A stretch of DNA of 50,114 bases from JABDLF01 sp041609715. GTDB lineage: Bacteria; Pseudomonadota; Gammaproteobacteria; Steroidobacterales; JABDLF01. Made by a program: the position numbers and the translations under genes. Of this stretch, positions 39,997 through 47,157 are shown in pieces (position 1 is the stretch's first letter; each line of letters opens with the position of its first letter). The notes under the pieces were generated by a model. That model did not search any database. It was not told the origin of the DNA and saw only the letters and a program-made list of their open reading frames with translations. The stretch is taken from positions 1 to 50,114 of the forward strand of contig JBFIQI010000004.1 of assembly GCA_041609715.1 (NCBI GenBank), given 5' to 3'.

Positions 39997-40539
39997 ATGC
40001 AGCAATACAGAGGCACCACCATTTTGTCGGTGCGCCGCGGCAGCAGCGTCGCCATGGGCGGCGACGGCCAGGTTTCCATGGGCGATACCGTGATGAAAGG
40101 TAATGCCCGCAAGGTGCGGCGCCTTTTCAACGACCAGGTGCTGGCGGGCTTCGCGGGCGGCACGGCTGACGCCTTTACCTTGTTCGAACGCTTCGAGGGC
40201 AAGCTGGAGCAGTATGGAAACCTGACGCGAGCCGCCATCGAACTGGCCAAGGACTGGCGCAGCGATCGCATGCTGCGGCGCCTGGAGGCCTTGCTGTGTG
40301 TCGCAGACGCCAAAAATTCCTTCGTGATCTCGGGTAACGGCGACGTGATCGAGCCCGAACATCAACTGATGGCGATCGGCTCCGGCGGCTCCTATGCCCA
40401 GGCGGCAGCGCGCGCATTGCTCGACAATACAGAGCTATCGGCCAGCGAAATCGTCACCAGGGCGCTGAATATCGCCGCCGATATCTGCGTTTACACCAAT
40501 CACAACATTGTGCTCGAAGCGATCGACACTCAAGGTTAA
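39997..40539 (+). CDS. hslV: ATP-dependent protease subunit HslV (ClpQ)
   Basis: 180 residues. A propeptide of six residues (MQQYRG) is followed by T7, which becomes the N-terminal threonine nucleophile (TTILSVRRGS). The Lys33-type lysine and the core GGDGQVSMGDTVMKGNARKVRRL are intact. HslV forms two stacked hexameric rings in the cytosol and degrades proteins fed by HslU, mainly in heat shock. hslU starts three bases after its stop. Confidence 0.97.
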   Translation: MQQYRGTTILSVRRGSSVAMGGDGQVSMGDTVMKGNARKVRRLFNDQVLAGFAGGTADAFTLFERFEGKLEQYGNLTRAAIELAKDWRSDRMLRRLEALLCVADAKNSFVISGNGDVIEPEHQLMAIGSGGSYAQAAARALLDNTELSASEIVTRALNIAADICVYTNHNIVLEAIDTQG

Positions 40540-40542
40540 ACC

Positions 40543-41865
40543 ATGTCCCAGATGACCCCACGGGAAATCGTCCAGGAACTGGACAAGCACATTATCGGCC
40601 AGGAAAGCGCCAAGCGCGCCGTGGCCATCGCTTTGCGCAACCGCTGGCGGCGGCTCAACGTCGAGGAACCGCTGCGCAGCGAGATTACTCCCAAGAACAT
40701 TCTCATGATCGGTCCCACCGGGGTGGGCAAGACCGAGATCTCGCGACGCCTGGCTGCCCTTGCAGCCGCTCCGTTTATCAAAGTGGAAGCAACCAAGTTC
40801 ACTGAAGTTGGCTACGTTGGCCGGGAGGTTGATTCCATCATTCGGGATCTCACCGATATCGCTGTGAAGATGACACGGGAAAGGGAGATGGCCAAGGTCA
40901 GAAACCGGGCCGAGGACGCCGCTGAAGATCGGATTCTCGACGCTCTGCTGCCGCGGGCGCAGGGTCATGCCGCTGACGACGATACCGGCGGTGAGACCCG
41001 GCAGAAGTTCCGCAAGATGTACCGCGAGGGCCGACTCGATGATAAGGAAATCGAGATAGATGTGCGCAATCCTACGGTCAACGTAGACATCATGGCGCCG
41101 CCGGGAATGGAAGAAATGACCAACCAGTTGCAGTCCATGTTTCAGAACATAGGCCAGGCGCGCAGCACGCGGCGCAAATTACCTATTTCACAGGCGCGCA
41201 AACTGCTGATAGAGGATGAAGCCGCCCGGCTGGTGAACGAAGAAGAAATCAAGGCCAGGGCGCTGGAAAACGTCGAGCAAAATGGCATCGTTTTTATCGA
41301 CGAGCTCGATAAAGTTGCCAAGCGCTCGGAACATGGCGGGCCCGACGTCTCCCGCGAAGGCGTGCAGCGCGATTTGCTGCCGCTGGTTGAGGGCTGCACG
41401 GTGACCACCAAGTACGGCATGGTCAAAACCGATCATATTCTGTTCATCGCTTCCGGCGCCTTTCATATGGCAAAGCCATCGGATCTGATACCGGAGCTGC
41501 AGGGACGGCTGCCGATACGGGTTGAACTCGCGGCGCTCAAAGCAGAGGAATTCGAGCGGATTCTTACGGAACCGGATGCCTCACTGTCGGAGCAGTACTG
41601 CGCGCTCATGGGCACCGAGGGGCTGTCTCTGAACTTTGCCGCTGACGGCATTCGGCGCATTGCGGAAATTGCATACAGCGTCAACGAGCGCACCGAAAAT
41701 ATCGGCGCCCGGCGCCTGCATACGGTGATGGAGCGTTTGCTGGAAGAAATTTCCTTCAGCGCCGCCGACCAGGGAGGTCAGGGCGTCACGATTGACGCAA
41801 CCTATGTCGATCAACACCTTGCGGAGTTGGCAGGCAACGAAGACCTCAGTCGTTACATTCTCTGA
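40543..41865 (+). CDS. hslU: ATP-dependent protease ATPase subunit HslU (ClpY)
   Basis: 440 residues, the normal length. Walker A is GPTGVGKTE (57-65), Walker B IVFIDELDKV (about 248-257), and the I domain between them contains NPTVNVDIMAPPGMEEM. The C-terminus ends EDLSRYIL, the exposed tail that docks into HslV. It unfolds and feeds substrates such as SulA and RpoH. It is cotranscribed with hslV. Confidence 0.98.
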   Translation: MSQMTPREIVQELDKHIIGQESAKRAVAIALRNRWRRLNVEEPLRSEITPKNILMIGPTGVGKTEISRRLAALAAAPFIKVEATKFTEVGYVGREVDSIIRDLTDIAVKMTREREMAKVRNRAEDAAEDRILDALLPRAQGHAADDDTGGETRQKFRKMYREGRLDDKEIEIDVRNPTVNVDIMAPPGMEEMTNQLQSMFQNIGQARSTRRKLPISQARKLLIEDEAARLVNEEEIKARALENVEQNGIVFIDELDKVAKRSEHGGPDVSREGVQRDLLPLVEGCTVTTKYGMVKTDHILFIASGAFHMAKPSDLIPELQGRLPIRVELAALKAEEFERILTEPDASLSEQYCALMGTEGLSLNFAADGIRRIAEIAYSVNERTENIGARRLHTVMERLLEEISFSAADQGGQGVTIDATYVDQHLAELAGNEDLSRYIL

Positions 41866-41875
41866 TTATTTTCCC

Positions 41876-42259
41876 GTGGAGCGTTACGACACACCAGAGC
41901 CGGTTGAAATAAGACTGCACCAGCGTTCCCGGGTGCTGACGGTTCGCTTTGCTGACGGCGCAGTGTTCGAGCTGCCCTGCGAATACCTGCGGGTGTTTTC
42001 GCCTTCAGCCGAGGTCAAGGGCCATGGCCCCGGCCAGGAAGTACTGCAAAGCGGCAAGGCCAACGTCAACATTACAGCCATCGAGCCGGTGGGCCAGTAT
42101 GCGGTACGCCTGATATTCGACGACGGCCACGACACCGGCCTGTATTCCTGGAATCTGCTTTACCAACTCGGCCGGGACCAGGTCAGCAACTGGCAACAGT
42201 ATCTTGAACGCCTGCAGCAGGCGGGCGCGAGCCGCACCCCGCCGGCCAAACACGCATAA
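41876..42259 (+). CDS. DUF971 / gamma-butyrobetaine hydroxylase-like N-terminal domain protein
   Basis: 127 residues from GTG 41876, ten bases after hslU. The domain EIRLHQRSRVLTVRF, LPCEYLRVFSPSAEVKGHG, VGQYAVRLIFDDGHDTGLYSW is the complete DUF971 fold and starts right after this codon. An ATG at 41792 lies inside hslU and is unlikely; the Shine-Dalgarno at 41876 is poor, so the start is uncertain. The fold resembles the N-terminal zinc-binding domain of gamma-butyrobetaine hydroxylase, but lacks the hydroxylase. The position between hslU and ubiE is conserved in gammaproteobacteria. The function is unknown. Confidence 0.88.
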   Translation: MERYDTPEPVEIRLHQRSRVLTVRFADGAVFELPCEYLRVFSPSAEVKGHGPGQEVLQSGKANVNITAIEPVGQYAVRLIFDDGHDTGLYSWNLLYQLGRDQVSNWQQYLERLQQAGASRTPPAKHA

Positions 42260-42266
42260 TGGTCCT

Positions 42267-43034
42267 ATGACTCGCAAGCCGGACAAAGACACTTCGCAAC
42301 ATACGGACTTTGGTTTCGAAAAGGTGCCGTGGGATGAAAAGGCACGCCGTGTGGGCGCAGTCTTCGAGTCGGTCGCTGAAAAATACGACCTGATGAATGA
42401 CCTGATGTCCTTTGGCATTCACCGGCTGTGGAAACGCTTCACCCTCGCCCAGACTGGCTTGCGGCCCGGGCAGAATGCCCTGGACGTGGCCGGTGGTACC
42501 GGTGATCTCGCCAGGGAATTGGCGCGTCAGGTGGGCCAGACTGGCAAGGTCGTTCTGTCAGATATCAATCCGGCCATGCTCGAAGTGGGGCGTCGCCGGC
42601 TCGTCGATGCCGGTATCGCGGGCAATGTCGAATTCGTCATCGCCGATGCCGAGAACCTGCTCTTTGAGGAAGACAGTTTTCACTGTGTCACCATCGCCTT
42701 CGGGTTGCGCAATGTTACGGACAAAAATGCGGCGTTGCGCTCCATGTTCCGAGTGCTTAAGCCTGGCGGTAAACTGCTGATCCTGGAGTTTTCCAAGCCA
42801 GTCGCACCCGGTCTGGGGCCGGTCTACGATCAGTATTCCTTCAGGGTCCTGCCGCTAATCGGCAAACTGGTGGCCAAAGATGCTGACAGCTATCGTTACC
42901 TTGCGGAATCGATCCGCCAGCACCCCGACCAGCAGACCCTGCTGTCGATGCTGGAAAAGGCGGGCTTTGAGCGCTGCACCTTCAACAACCTGAGCGGCGG
43001 CATCGTGGCGCTGCACAGCGGCTACAAATTGTGA
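42267..43034 (+). CDS. ubiE: Demethylmenaquinone/2-polyprenyl-methoxybenzoquinol methyltransferase UbiE
   Basis: 255 residues from ATG 42267. It is the SAM-dependent C-methyltransferase of ubiquinone (and menaquinone) synthesis. The conserved motifs are GFEKVPWDEKARRVGAVFESVAEKYDLMND (split here as start and middle), the SAM site LDVAGGTGDLA, and IAFGLRNVTDKNAAL. It is complete. It is followed by ubiJ and ubiB, the usual order. It is cytosolic, part of the Ubi metabolon. Confidence 0.97.
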   Translation: MTRKPDKDTSQHTDFGFEKVPWDEKARRVGAVFESVAEKYDLMNDLMSFGIHRLWKRFTLAQTGLRPGQNALDVAGGTGDLARELARQVGQTGKVVLSDINPAMLEVGRRRLVDAGIAGNVEFVIADAENLLFEEDSFHCVTIAFGLRNVTDKNAALRSMFRVLKPGGKLLILEFSKPVAPGLGPVYDQYSFRVLPLIGKLVAKDADSYRYLAESIRQHPDQQTLLSMLEKAGFERCTFNNLSGGIVALHSGYKL

Positions 43035-43041
43035 GGCGTCG

Positions 43042-43650
43042 ATGATTCCTGATTCCCTCCTCAGCCCGCTGCAGTCCATGTTGAATCGCAACATAGGCAT
43101 GTCCACACCCGCTCGCACCAGCGCCCGTGAACTGGATGGGCGGCGGGTGGTGATCGAGAGTCCGGATATCGGGCTCTGTATTGCTTTCGAATTTAACGAC
43201 GAGGTTGTGCAAATGAGCACCCAGCCGGCAGAGGGTGCCGACTGTGTCATCACGGGTACTCCCCTTAACCTCCTGCGTCTGGCTGGCCCCAACCCCACAG
43301 AAGTATTCCGCGAAGGCGCCGCTGAAATCTCGGGTGACGCTCTGATCGGCCAGGAGTTTCAGAAATTTCTCAAGTTTGCTCGTCCCGACTGGGAAGAAGA
43401 GCTGTCACGGGTCGTGGGGGACGTGGCCGCACATCAGCTGGCACGGGGTTTTAGCGGTTTCCTCGACTGGGGCCGGCGATCATCACAGGCTATGGCGCAG
43501 AACGCTGCCGAGTATTTTCAGGAAGAAAGTCGTGACCTGCCGAGCAGCGCCGAGGCAAGGCATTTTATGGACGACGTCGACCAACTGCGAAACCAGGCCG
43601 ATCGGCTGGACGCCCGCATCGCCATGCTGGAACAGGAATCTGCAGTGTGA
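43042..43650 (+). CDS. ubiJ: Ubiquinone biosynthesis accessory factor UbiJ (SCP2 domain)
   Basis: 202 residues. The N-terminal SCP2-type lipid-binding domain (about 15-115) has VIESPDIGLCIAFEFNDEVVQM and VITGTPLNLLRL. The C-terminal helix region (VDQLRNQADRLDARIAMLEQE) is a coiled coil. UbiJ binds polyprenyl ubiquinone intermediates and partners with UbiK, whose gene is also in this window. Its stop overlaps the GTG start of ubiB. Confidence 0.94.
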   Translation: MIPDSLLSPLQSMLNRNIGMSTPARTSARELDGRRVVIESPDIGLCIAFEFNDEVVQMSTQPAEGADCVITGTPLNLLRLAGPNPTEVFREGAAEISGDALIGQEFQKFLKFARPDWEEELSRVVGDVAAHQLARGFSGFLDWGRRSSQAMAQNAAEYFQEESRDLPSSAEARHFMDDVDQLRNQADRLDARIAMLEQESAV

Positions 43651-45293
43651 TCCGGCCACGCAATCTTTTCCGGCTGCTGAATATTCACCGCGTGCTGATG
43701 GAGCATGGGCTTGACGAGATTGTCGAGGCCACCCACCTGTTTCGCCCCTTGCGTGTGTTTGGCTACCTGAATCCGACACACTGGGGTAACAGCAGAAAGC
43801 AGGGCCCAAGAGGAGAGCGTATTCGCCTGGCGCTGATTGAGCTGGGGCCGATTTTCGTCAAGTTCGGACAGGCCCTGTCCACGCGTCGTGACATGCTGCC
43901 CCCGGATATCGCCGATGAGCTGGCAAAACTCCAGGACCAGGTGCCGCCCTTCGATGGCAAGGTGGCCCGTGATATTGCCGAGAAGGCCTACGGCCGGCCC
44001 ATGGAAGCAGTGTTTGCAGATTTCGAAGAGACGCCGCTGGCGGCAGCTTCCATTGCTCAGGTGCACAGCGCGACTTTGAAGAGTGGCGAGAACGTCATTA
44101 TCAAGCTGCTGCGTCCCGGTATGCGCAAGCAGATCAAGCGGGACCTCGACCTGCTTTACGACCTTGCCAGGCTGGCTCGACGGTACTGGCCGGAGGCTCG
44201 GCGCTTCCGCCCGGTGGAGGTCGTGGCCGAGTACGAGAAGACTATTCTCGACGAACTCGACCTGATGCGAGAAGCAGCCAACGCCGCACAACTGAAGCGC
44301 AATTTTGAGGGCACCAGCCTGCTATATGTGCCCGAGGTGTTCTGGGACCTGTGCAAGCCACAGGTCATGGTTATGGAGCGCATCCACGGTGTTCCTATTT
44401 CTGATATCGATACGCTGCTTGCCAGGGGCACCAATATGCGGGTGCTGGCGGAAAATGGCGTCGAGATCTTTTTTACCCAGGTGTTCAGGCACAATTTTTT
44501 CCATGCGGACATGCACCCGGGGAATATTTTTGTGGACGTCAGCGACCCCCAAGCGCCGCGTTACGTAGCAGTAGACTTCGGCATCGTTGGTACGCTGGCA
44601 CCTCGCGACCAGCATTATCTGGCAGAAAACTTTCTGGCTTTTTTCAAGCGTGACTACCACCGCGTGGCCAAGCTGCATATCGATTCCGGCTGGGTGCCCG
44701 CGGAGACCCGCGTCGATGAGTTTGAAACTGCCATTCGCACCGTGAGCGAGCCCATTTTTAACAAGCCCCTGAAGGATATTTCCTTCGGCCAGTTTCTGGT
44801 GCGTCTGTTCGAAACAGCCCGGCGCTTCGATATGGAGGTCCAGCCGCAGCTGGTTTTGTTGCAGAAGACGCTGCTCAATATCGAGGGGCTGGGACGGCAG
44901 CTGTATCCGGATCTTGACCTGTGGGATACCGCTTATCCGATTCTGGAAGAATGGATGAAAGAACGCCTCAGTGGGCGCGCAGCTCTTAAACGGATTCGTG
45001 ACCAGCTGCCGGAACTGGGTGAATCACTCCAGGAATTCCCGCAACTGGCGCAATCGCTGTTGCAGCAAGCCAGCGAGGGCAAACTTACTTTCCAGGTCAA
45101 GGTGCCGGAATTGCAAAGGTTGCGTGAAGAACAACGGACCCACCACCGGAGAAATTTTTTTGCGACTGCCGGGGCCGCTGCTCTGCTTGCCGCGGCCCTG
45201 ATGATCAGCCTCGATGCCAATCCACAGTGGCCCGGTTGGTTGCTGGGGATTGCTGGCTTAATCGTCCTGTTTCAGAACCGTCCCCGCGACTAG
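43647..45293 (+). CDS. ubiB: UbiB, atypical kinase/ATPase for ubiquinone synthesis
   Basis: 548 residues from GTG 43647 (GTGA overlap with ubiJ). The protein-kinase-like fold carries the family signature LGPIFVKFGQALSTRRD (KxGQ), AAASIAQVHSATLKSG (A-rich loop), HADMHPGN and VDFGIVGTL. Two C-terminal membrane helices (about 500-545) anchor it to the inner membrane. It is an ATPase that is thought to extract polyprenyl lipids from the membrane for the Ubi metabolon. Length and order match the E. coli ubiE-ubiJ-ubiB operon. Confidence 0.96.
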   Translation: MIRPRNLFRLLNIHRVLMEHGLDEIVEATHLFRPLRVFGYLNPTHWGNSRKQGPRGERIRLALIELGPIFVKFGQALSTRRDMLPPDIADELAKLQDQVPPFDGKVARDIAEKAYGRPMEAVFADFEETPLAAASIAQVHSATLKSGENVIIKLLRPGMRKQIKRDLDLLYDLARLARRYWPEARRFRPVEVVAEYEKTILDELDLMREAANAAQLKRNFEGTSLLYVPEVFWDLCKPQVMVMERIHGVPISDIDTLLARGTNMRVLAENGVEIFFTQVFRHNFFHADMHPGNIFVDVSDPQAPRYVAVDFGIVGTLAPRDQHYLAENFLAFFKRDYHRVAKLHIDSGWVPAETRVDEFETAIRTVSEPIFNKPLKDISFGQFLVRLFETARRFDMEVQPQLVLLQKTLLNIEGLGRQLYPDLDLWDTAYPILEEWMKERLSGRAALKRIRDQLPELGESLQEFPQLAQSLLQQASEGKLTFQVKVPELQRLREEQRTHHRRNFFATAGAAALLAAALMISLDANPQWPGWLLGIAGLIVLFQNRPRD

Positions 45294-45299
45294 AACTGG

Positions 45300-45327
45300 C
45301 CGGGCCGCTGCTTCGGCAGCAGCCCGG
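45300..45327 (+). terminator. Strong UUCG-capped hairpin after ubiB
   Basis: CCGGGC (45300-45305) and GCTGC (45307-45311) pair with GCAGC (45316-45320) and GCCCGG (45322-45327) around a TTCG loop with one mismatch. No T run follows, so it may end the ubiB transcript only with Rho, or protect its 3' end. Confidence 0.5.
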
Positions 45328-45348
45328 ACCCGCCCACAGGGGCCTTGG

Positions 45349-45498
45349 TCAAGCTACGGGTTTATTGCCGAAACTCGCTCCGGCGTCTGGAGTATCTTCC
45401 TCGGCAAGCTCGGCAAACTCCCGTATGGTCAACGCCAGACCAACCACCAGGAATACGGACACAACAACGGCAAGTACAAACAGTGCCTGTGGGCTCAT
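45349..45498 (-). CDS. Micro-membrane protein, third of three in a row
   Basis: 49 residues from ATG 45498. Residues about 5-25 are one membrane helix (LFVLAVVVSVFLVVGLALTI), followed by an acidic cytosolic or periplasmic tail (EFAELAEEDTPDAG). The start codon overlaps the stop of the preceding micro gene (TCATGA), which indicates translational coupling and supports both. I do not recognise it. It converges on ubiB. Confidence 0.7.
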   Translation of the reverse strand: MSPQALFVLAVVVSVFLVVGLALTIREFAELAEEDTPDAGASFGNKPVA

Positions 45499-45671
45499 GA
45501 GCGCTTGCCCTGCCCTGCCATCAGCTTGACGTAAATTCCGAAGCCCAGGACTGAAGGCACCCAGATGCCCGTGAACAGCGCCTCCTGGGTCTGCCCGGTA
45601 AACCACAAGTACGCCGAAGCAGCCAGAGAAATCGCCGCAGCCAGCAAAATAAAGGTGTCTGATTTTTTCAT
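45495..45671 (-). CDS. Micro-membrane protein, second of three in a row
   Basis: 58 residues, translated by hand on the minus strand from ATG 45671. Two hydrophobic segments: FILLAAAISLAASAYLWF (about 7-24) and TGIWVPSVLGFGIYVKLM (about 34-51), ending in the basic tail AGQGKRS. GGGGACGA lies six bases upstream as a ribosome site. Its stop overlaps the next start. It is 15 bases after the first micro gene. No family recognised. Confidence 0.65.
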   Translation of the reverse strand: MKKSDTFILLAAAISLAASAYLWFTGQTQEALFTGIWVPSVLGFGIYVKLMAGQGKRS

Positions 45672-45686
45672 AAGTCGTCCCCACTT

Positions 45687-45863
45687 TTAATCGTCCCAAA
45701 ACCCGACGGCTGCCAGCAGGCAGCCGACAACTGCCAGCCCGGCCACATTGCGTACTCCCGTATGGCCCAGGAACGTGACTTCCGTCAGCACCAGGGGACC
45801 AAAGATGCCTGCCAGCAACAACGCCGCCGCCACCACCAGCAGGATTACGCCTAACCAAGCCAT
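45687..45863 (-). CDS. Micro-membrane protein, first of three in a row
   Basis: 58 residues, translated by hand from ATG 45863. Two hydrophobic segments: LGVILLVVAAALLLAGIFG (about 4-22) and AGLAVVGCLLAAVGF (about 41-55), with a short polar hairpin VTFLGHTGVRN between. It ends FWDD. An AT-rich promoter-like stretch lies upstream at 45940-45971. With the two downstream genes it forms a tight operon of three tiny membrane proteins. No family recognised. Confidence 0.65.
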   Translation of the reverse strand: MAWLGVILLVVAAALLLAGIFGPLVLTEVTFLGHTGVRNVAGLAVVGCLLAAVGFWDD

Positions 45864-46036
45864 AAATCACGATAACCCGGTGCATGTGAAGATTTCATAA
45901 ACATCGCTGGCCGCTGCCCGCCGGGCGGGGGGGAACCTAATAACTTATTGTTTTAATTGTTTAATTTTTTACGGACGTGAACATTCCGCCGTGGGACCGG
46001 CATTGTTCAGACCGCAGGTGACGGCTGCAGAGCCGG

Positions 46037-46801
46037 TTACTGCACCAGCACCAACTTGCCGAACAAGCCCGCGTCGATCCAGCCACGATCCTTCTTGCCA
46101 CCCTCTGCCGACTCACTGCCAATAAAGTTTTCGCGCAATTCGCTGCCGTCGTTATCACAGTAAGCCACCATCAGCCCGAGAATCTTGCCGGCCGCAAGTT
46201 TCACCGGCTGGTTGTCATCGGAATCATCGACGTAAGCGTCCGTGTAAACGTCGATCGCAAGTTCCCACACTATTTTGTTGCCCTGCTGCCGCCAACGGCT
46301 ATCAACATGATGCGAGTAGTTTCGGGCTTGCTTGTCCGTGCCGATATCGATGGCCTGATTGTCAAGCGACATGTGGTAAGCGAAAGCATTGTGATTATAT
46401 TGATGATTGCCGCCCGAATAATCTTCATCCAGGAATATTTCCAGGCAATCGTCATCCCAATACTGCACCAGCGGGTCGCGATGACTGTCGAACAGTATGT
46501 CATCCACGAATTCTGCAAGGATAAAAAGCTTGTCCTCGGTCCACACAACCTTGAAGCGTCCCGCGAAGTCCTGGGCCGTGTATTCGGGTCCCAGCCATCG
46601 ATAGCTCAGCTCGCGCCATTCGGCCCGCTCCCAGATCGCTTCGTCGGCGACCCCGTCAACTGTCGGCGCGTGCATTGCCCGGGGCGCACGATATTCGCTG
46701 CGATTCGGAGTATGGGTGGCGGCGGCACAGGCGGTACCGACCAGCGACACCCACAATATGCTAAAGAAAACTCTGCAAAGAACGCTCCGTGTTTCGTACA
46801 T
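46037..46801 (-). CDS. Secreted CBM9-like carbohydrate-binding protein
   Basis: 254 residues from ATG 46801, with GGAG nine bases upstream. The signal peptide ends around GTACA-AATHTP. The rest is a single beta-sandwich of the CBM9/DOMON-like type: APTVDGVADEAIWERAEW at the start, WTEDKLFILAEFVDDILFDS, and WDDDCLEIFLDEDYSGGN with the Asp cluster that often binds calcium. Such proteins bind sugars or haem-like groups at the cell surface or in the periplasm. There is no catalytic domain here. A frame running back to 47008 is a shadow through the upstream gap. It diverges from ppdK. Confidence 0.88.
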   Translation of the reverse strand: MYETRSVLCRVFFSILWVSLVGTACAAATHTPNRSEYRAPRAMHAPTVDGVADEAIWERAEWRELSYRWLGPEYTAQDFAGRFKVVWTEDKLFILAEFVDDILFDSHRDPLVQYWDDDCLEIFLDEDYSGGNHQYNHNAFAYHMSLDNQAIDIGTDKQARNYSHHVDSRWRQQGNKIVWELAIDVYTDAYVDDSDDNQPVKLAAGKILGLMVAYCDNDGSELRENFIGSESAEGGKKDRGWIDAGLFGKLVLVQ

Positions 46802-47157
46802 CGTGTTGACTCCGGCAAGCTCGCAGATTACCCGGTACGACCAGAATCCCGGGTATCCGGATAGGGGCAGCAACGACCTTGAGACTACCCGAATAACGTC
46901 CGCGAACACCAGCGGCGCTTTAGCTTGCGGCGCCAACACCGAATTCTGCCAGATCATCTGGCAGGTGATCGCCGCCATCAGGCGGCAGCAGCAGAGCGGC
47001 AGAACCACTTGCCTGCCCGCGTCTCATAAGTACATTCCACATGGCCCGGCGACGTCTAAACTGGAAATATATACACGCGGACCAACGGCCCGAGAGGCCG
47101 TGGTTCCGCCAGCAGACTGCGGATTTTCCGGGGCCCCCAACCAGCAAGAGACATGAC
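46802..47157. other. Divergent intergenic region between CBM9-like gene and ppdK
   Basis: About 356 bases without a gene. It holds a 19-base near-perfect palindrome (46946-46964), the stem GCCGCC-ATCA-GGCGGC (46971-46986), the stem ACGGCC/GGCCGT (47085-47101) in the likely ppdK leader, and an AT-rich box AATATATACA (47066-47075) that may be part of the ppdK promoter. No -35 was convincing. Confidence 0.6.
46946..46964. promoter_or_regulatory. 19-base operator-like palindrome
   Basis: CTGCCAGAT-C-ATCTGGCAG has nine-base perfect arms about a single central base. It lies 145 bases before the CBM9-like gene start and 194 before ppdK. The form fits a dimeric repressor or activator site. No regulator gene is nearby, so the protein that binds it is unknown. 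Confidence 0.5.

Noticed and set aside
41792..41875. Upstream start of the DUF971 gene inside hslU
   Set aside because: It would overlap hslU by 74 bases, and the residues gained are hslU sequence in another frame; the conserved domain begins after 41876.
45349..45885. Single 178-residue protein on the minus strand upstream of position 45349
   Set aside because: Its front two thirds is low-complexity Gly/Arg-rich text out of frame with two better small genes that have ribosome sites and coupled stops; only the last 49 residues are used.
45886..45905. CRP/FNR-type site in ATGTGAAGATTTCATAA
   Set aside because: Half-sites TGTGA and TCATA are five bases apart instead of six and the second half is a poor match.
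46802..47008. 69-residue N-terminal extension of the CBM9-like protein
   Set aside because: The extension reads through the intergenic palindrome and hairpins, is not like a signal peptide, and ATG 46801 has a ribosome site and starts a proper signal peptide.
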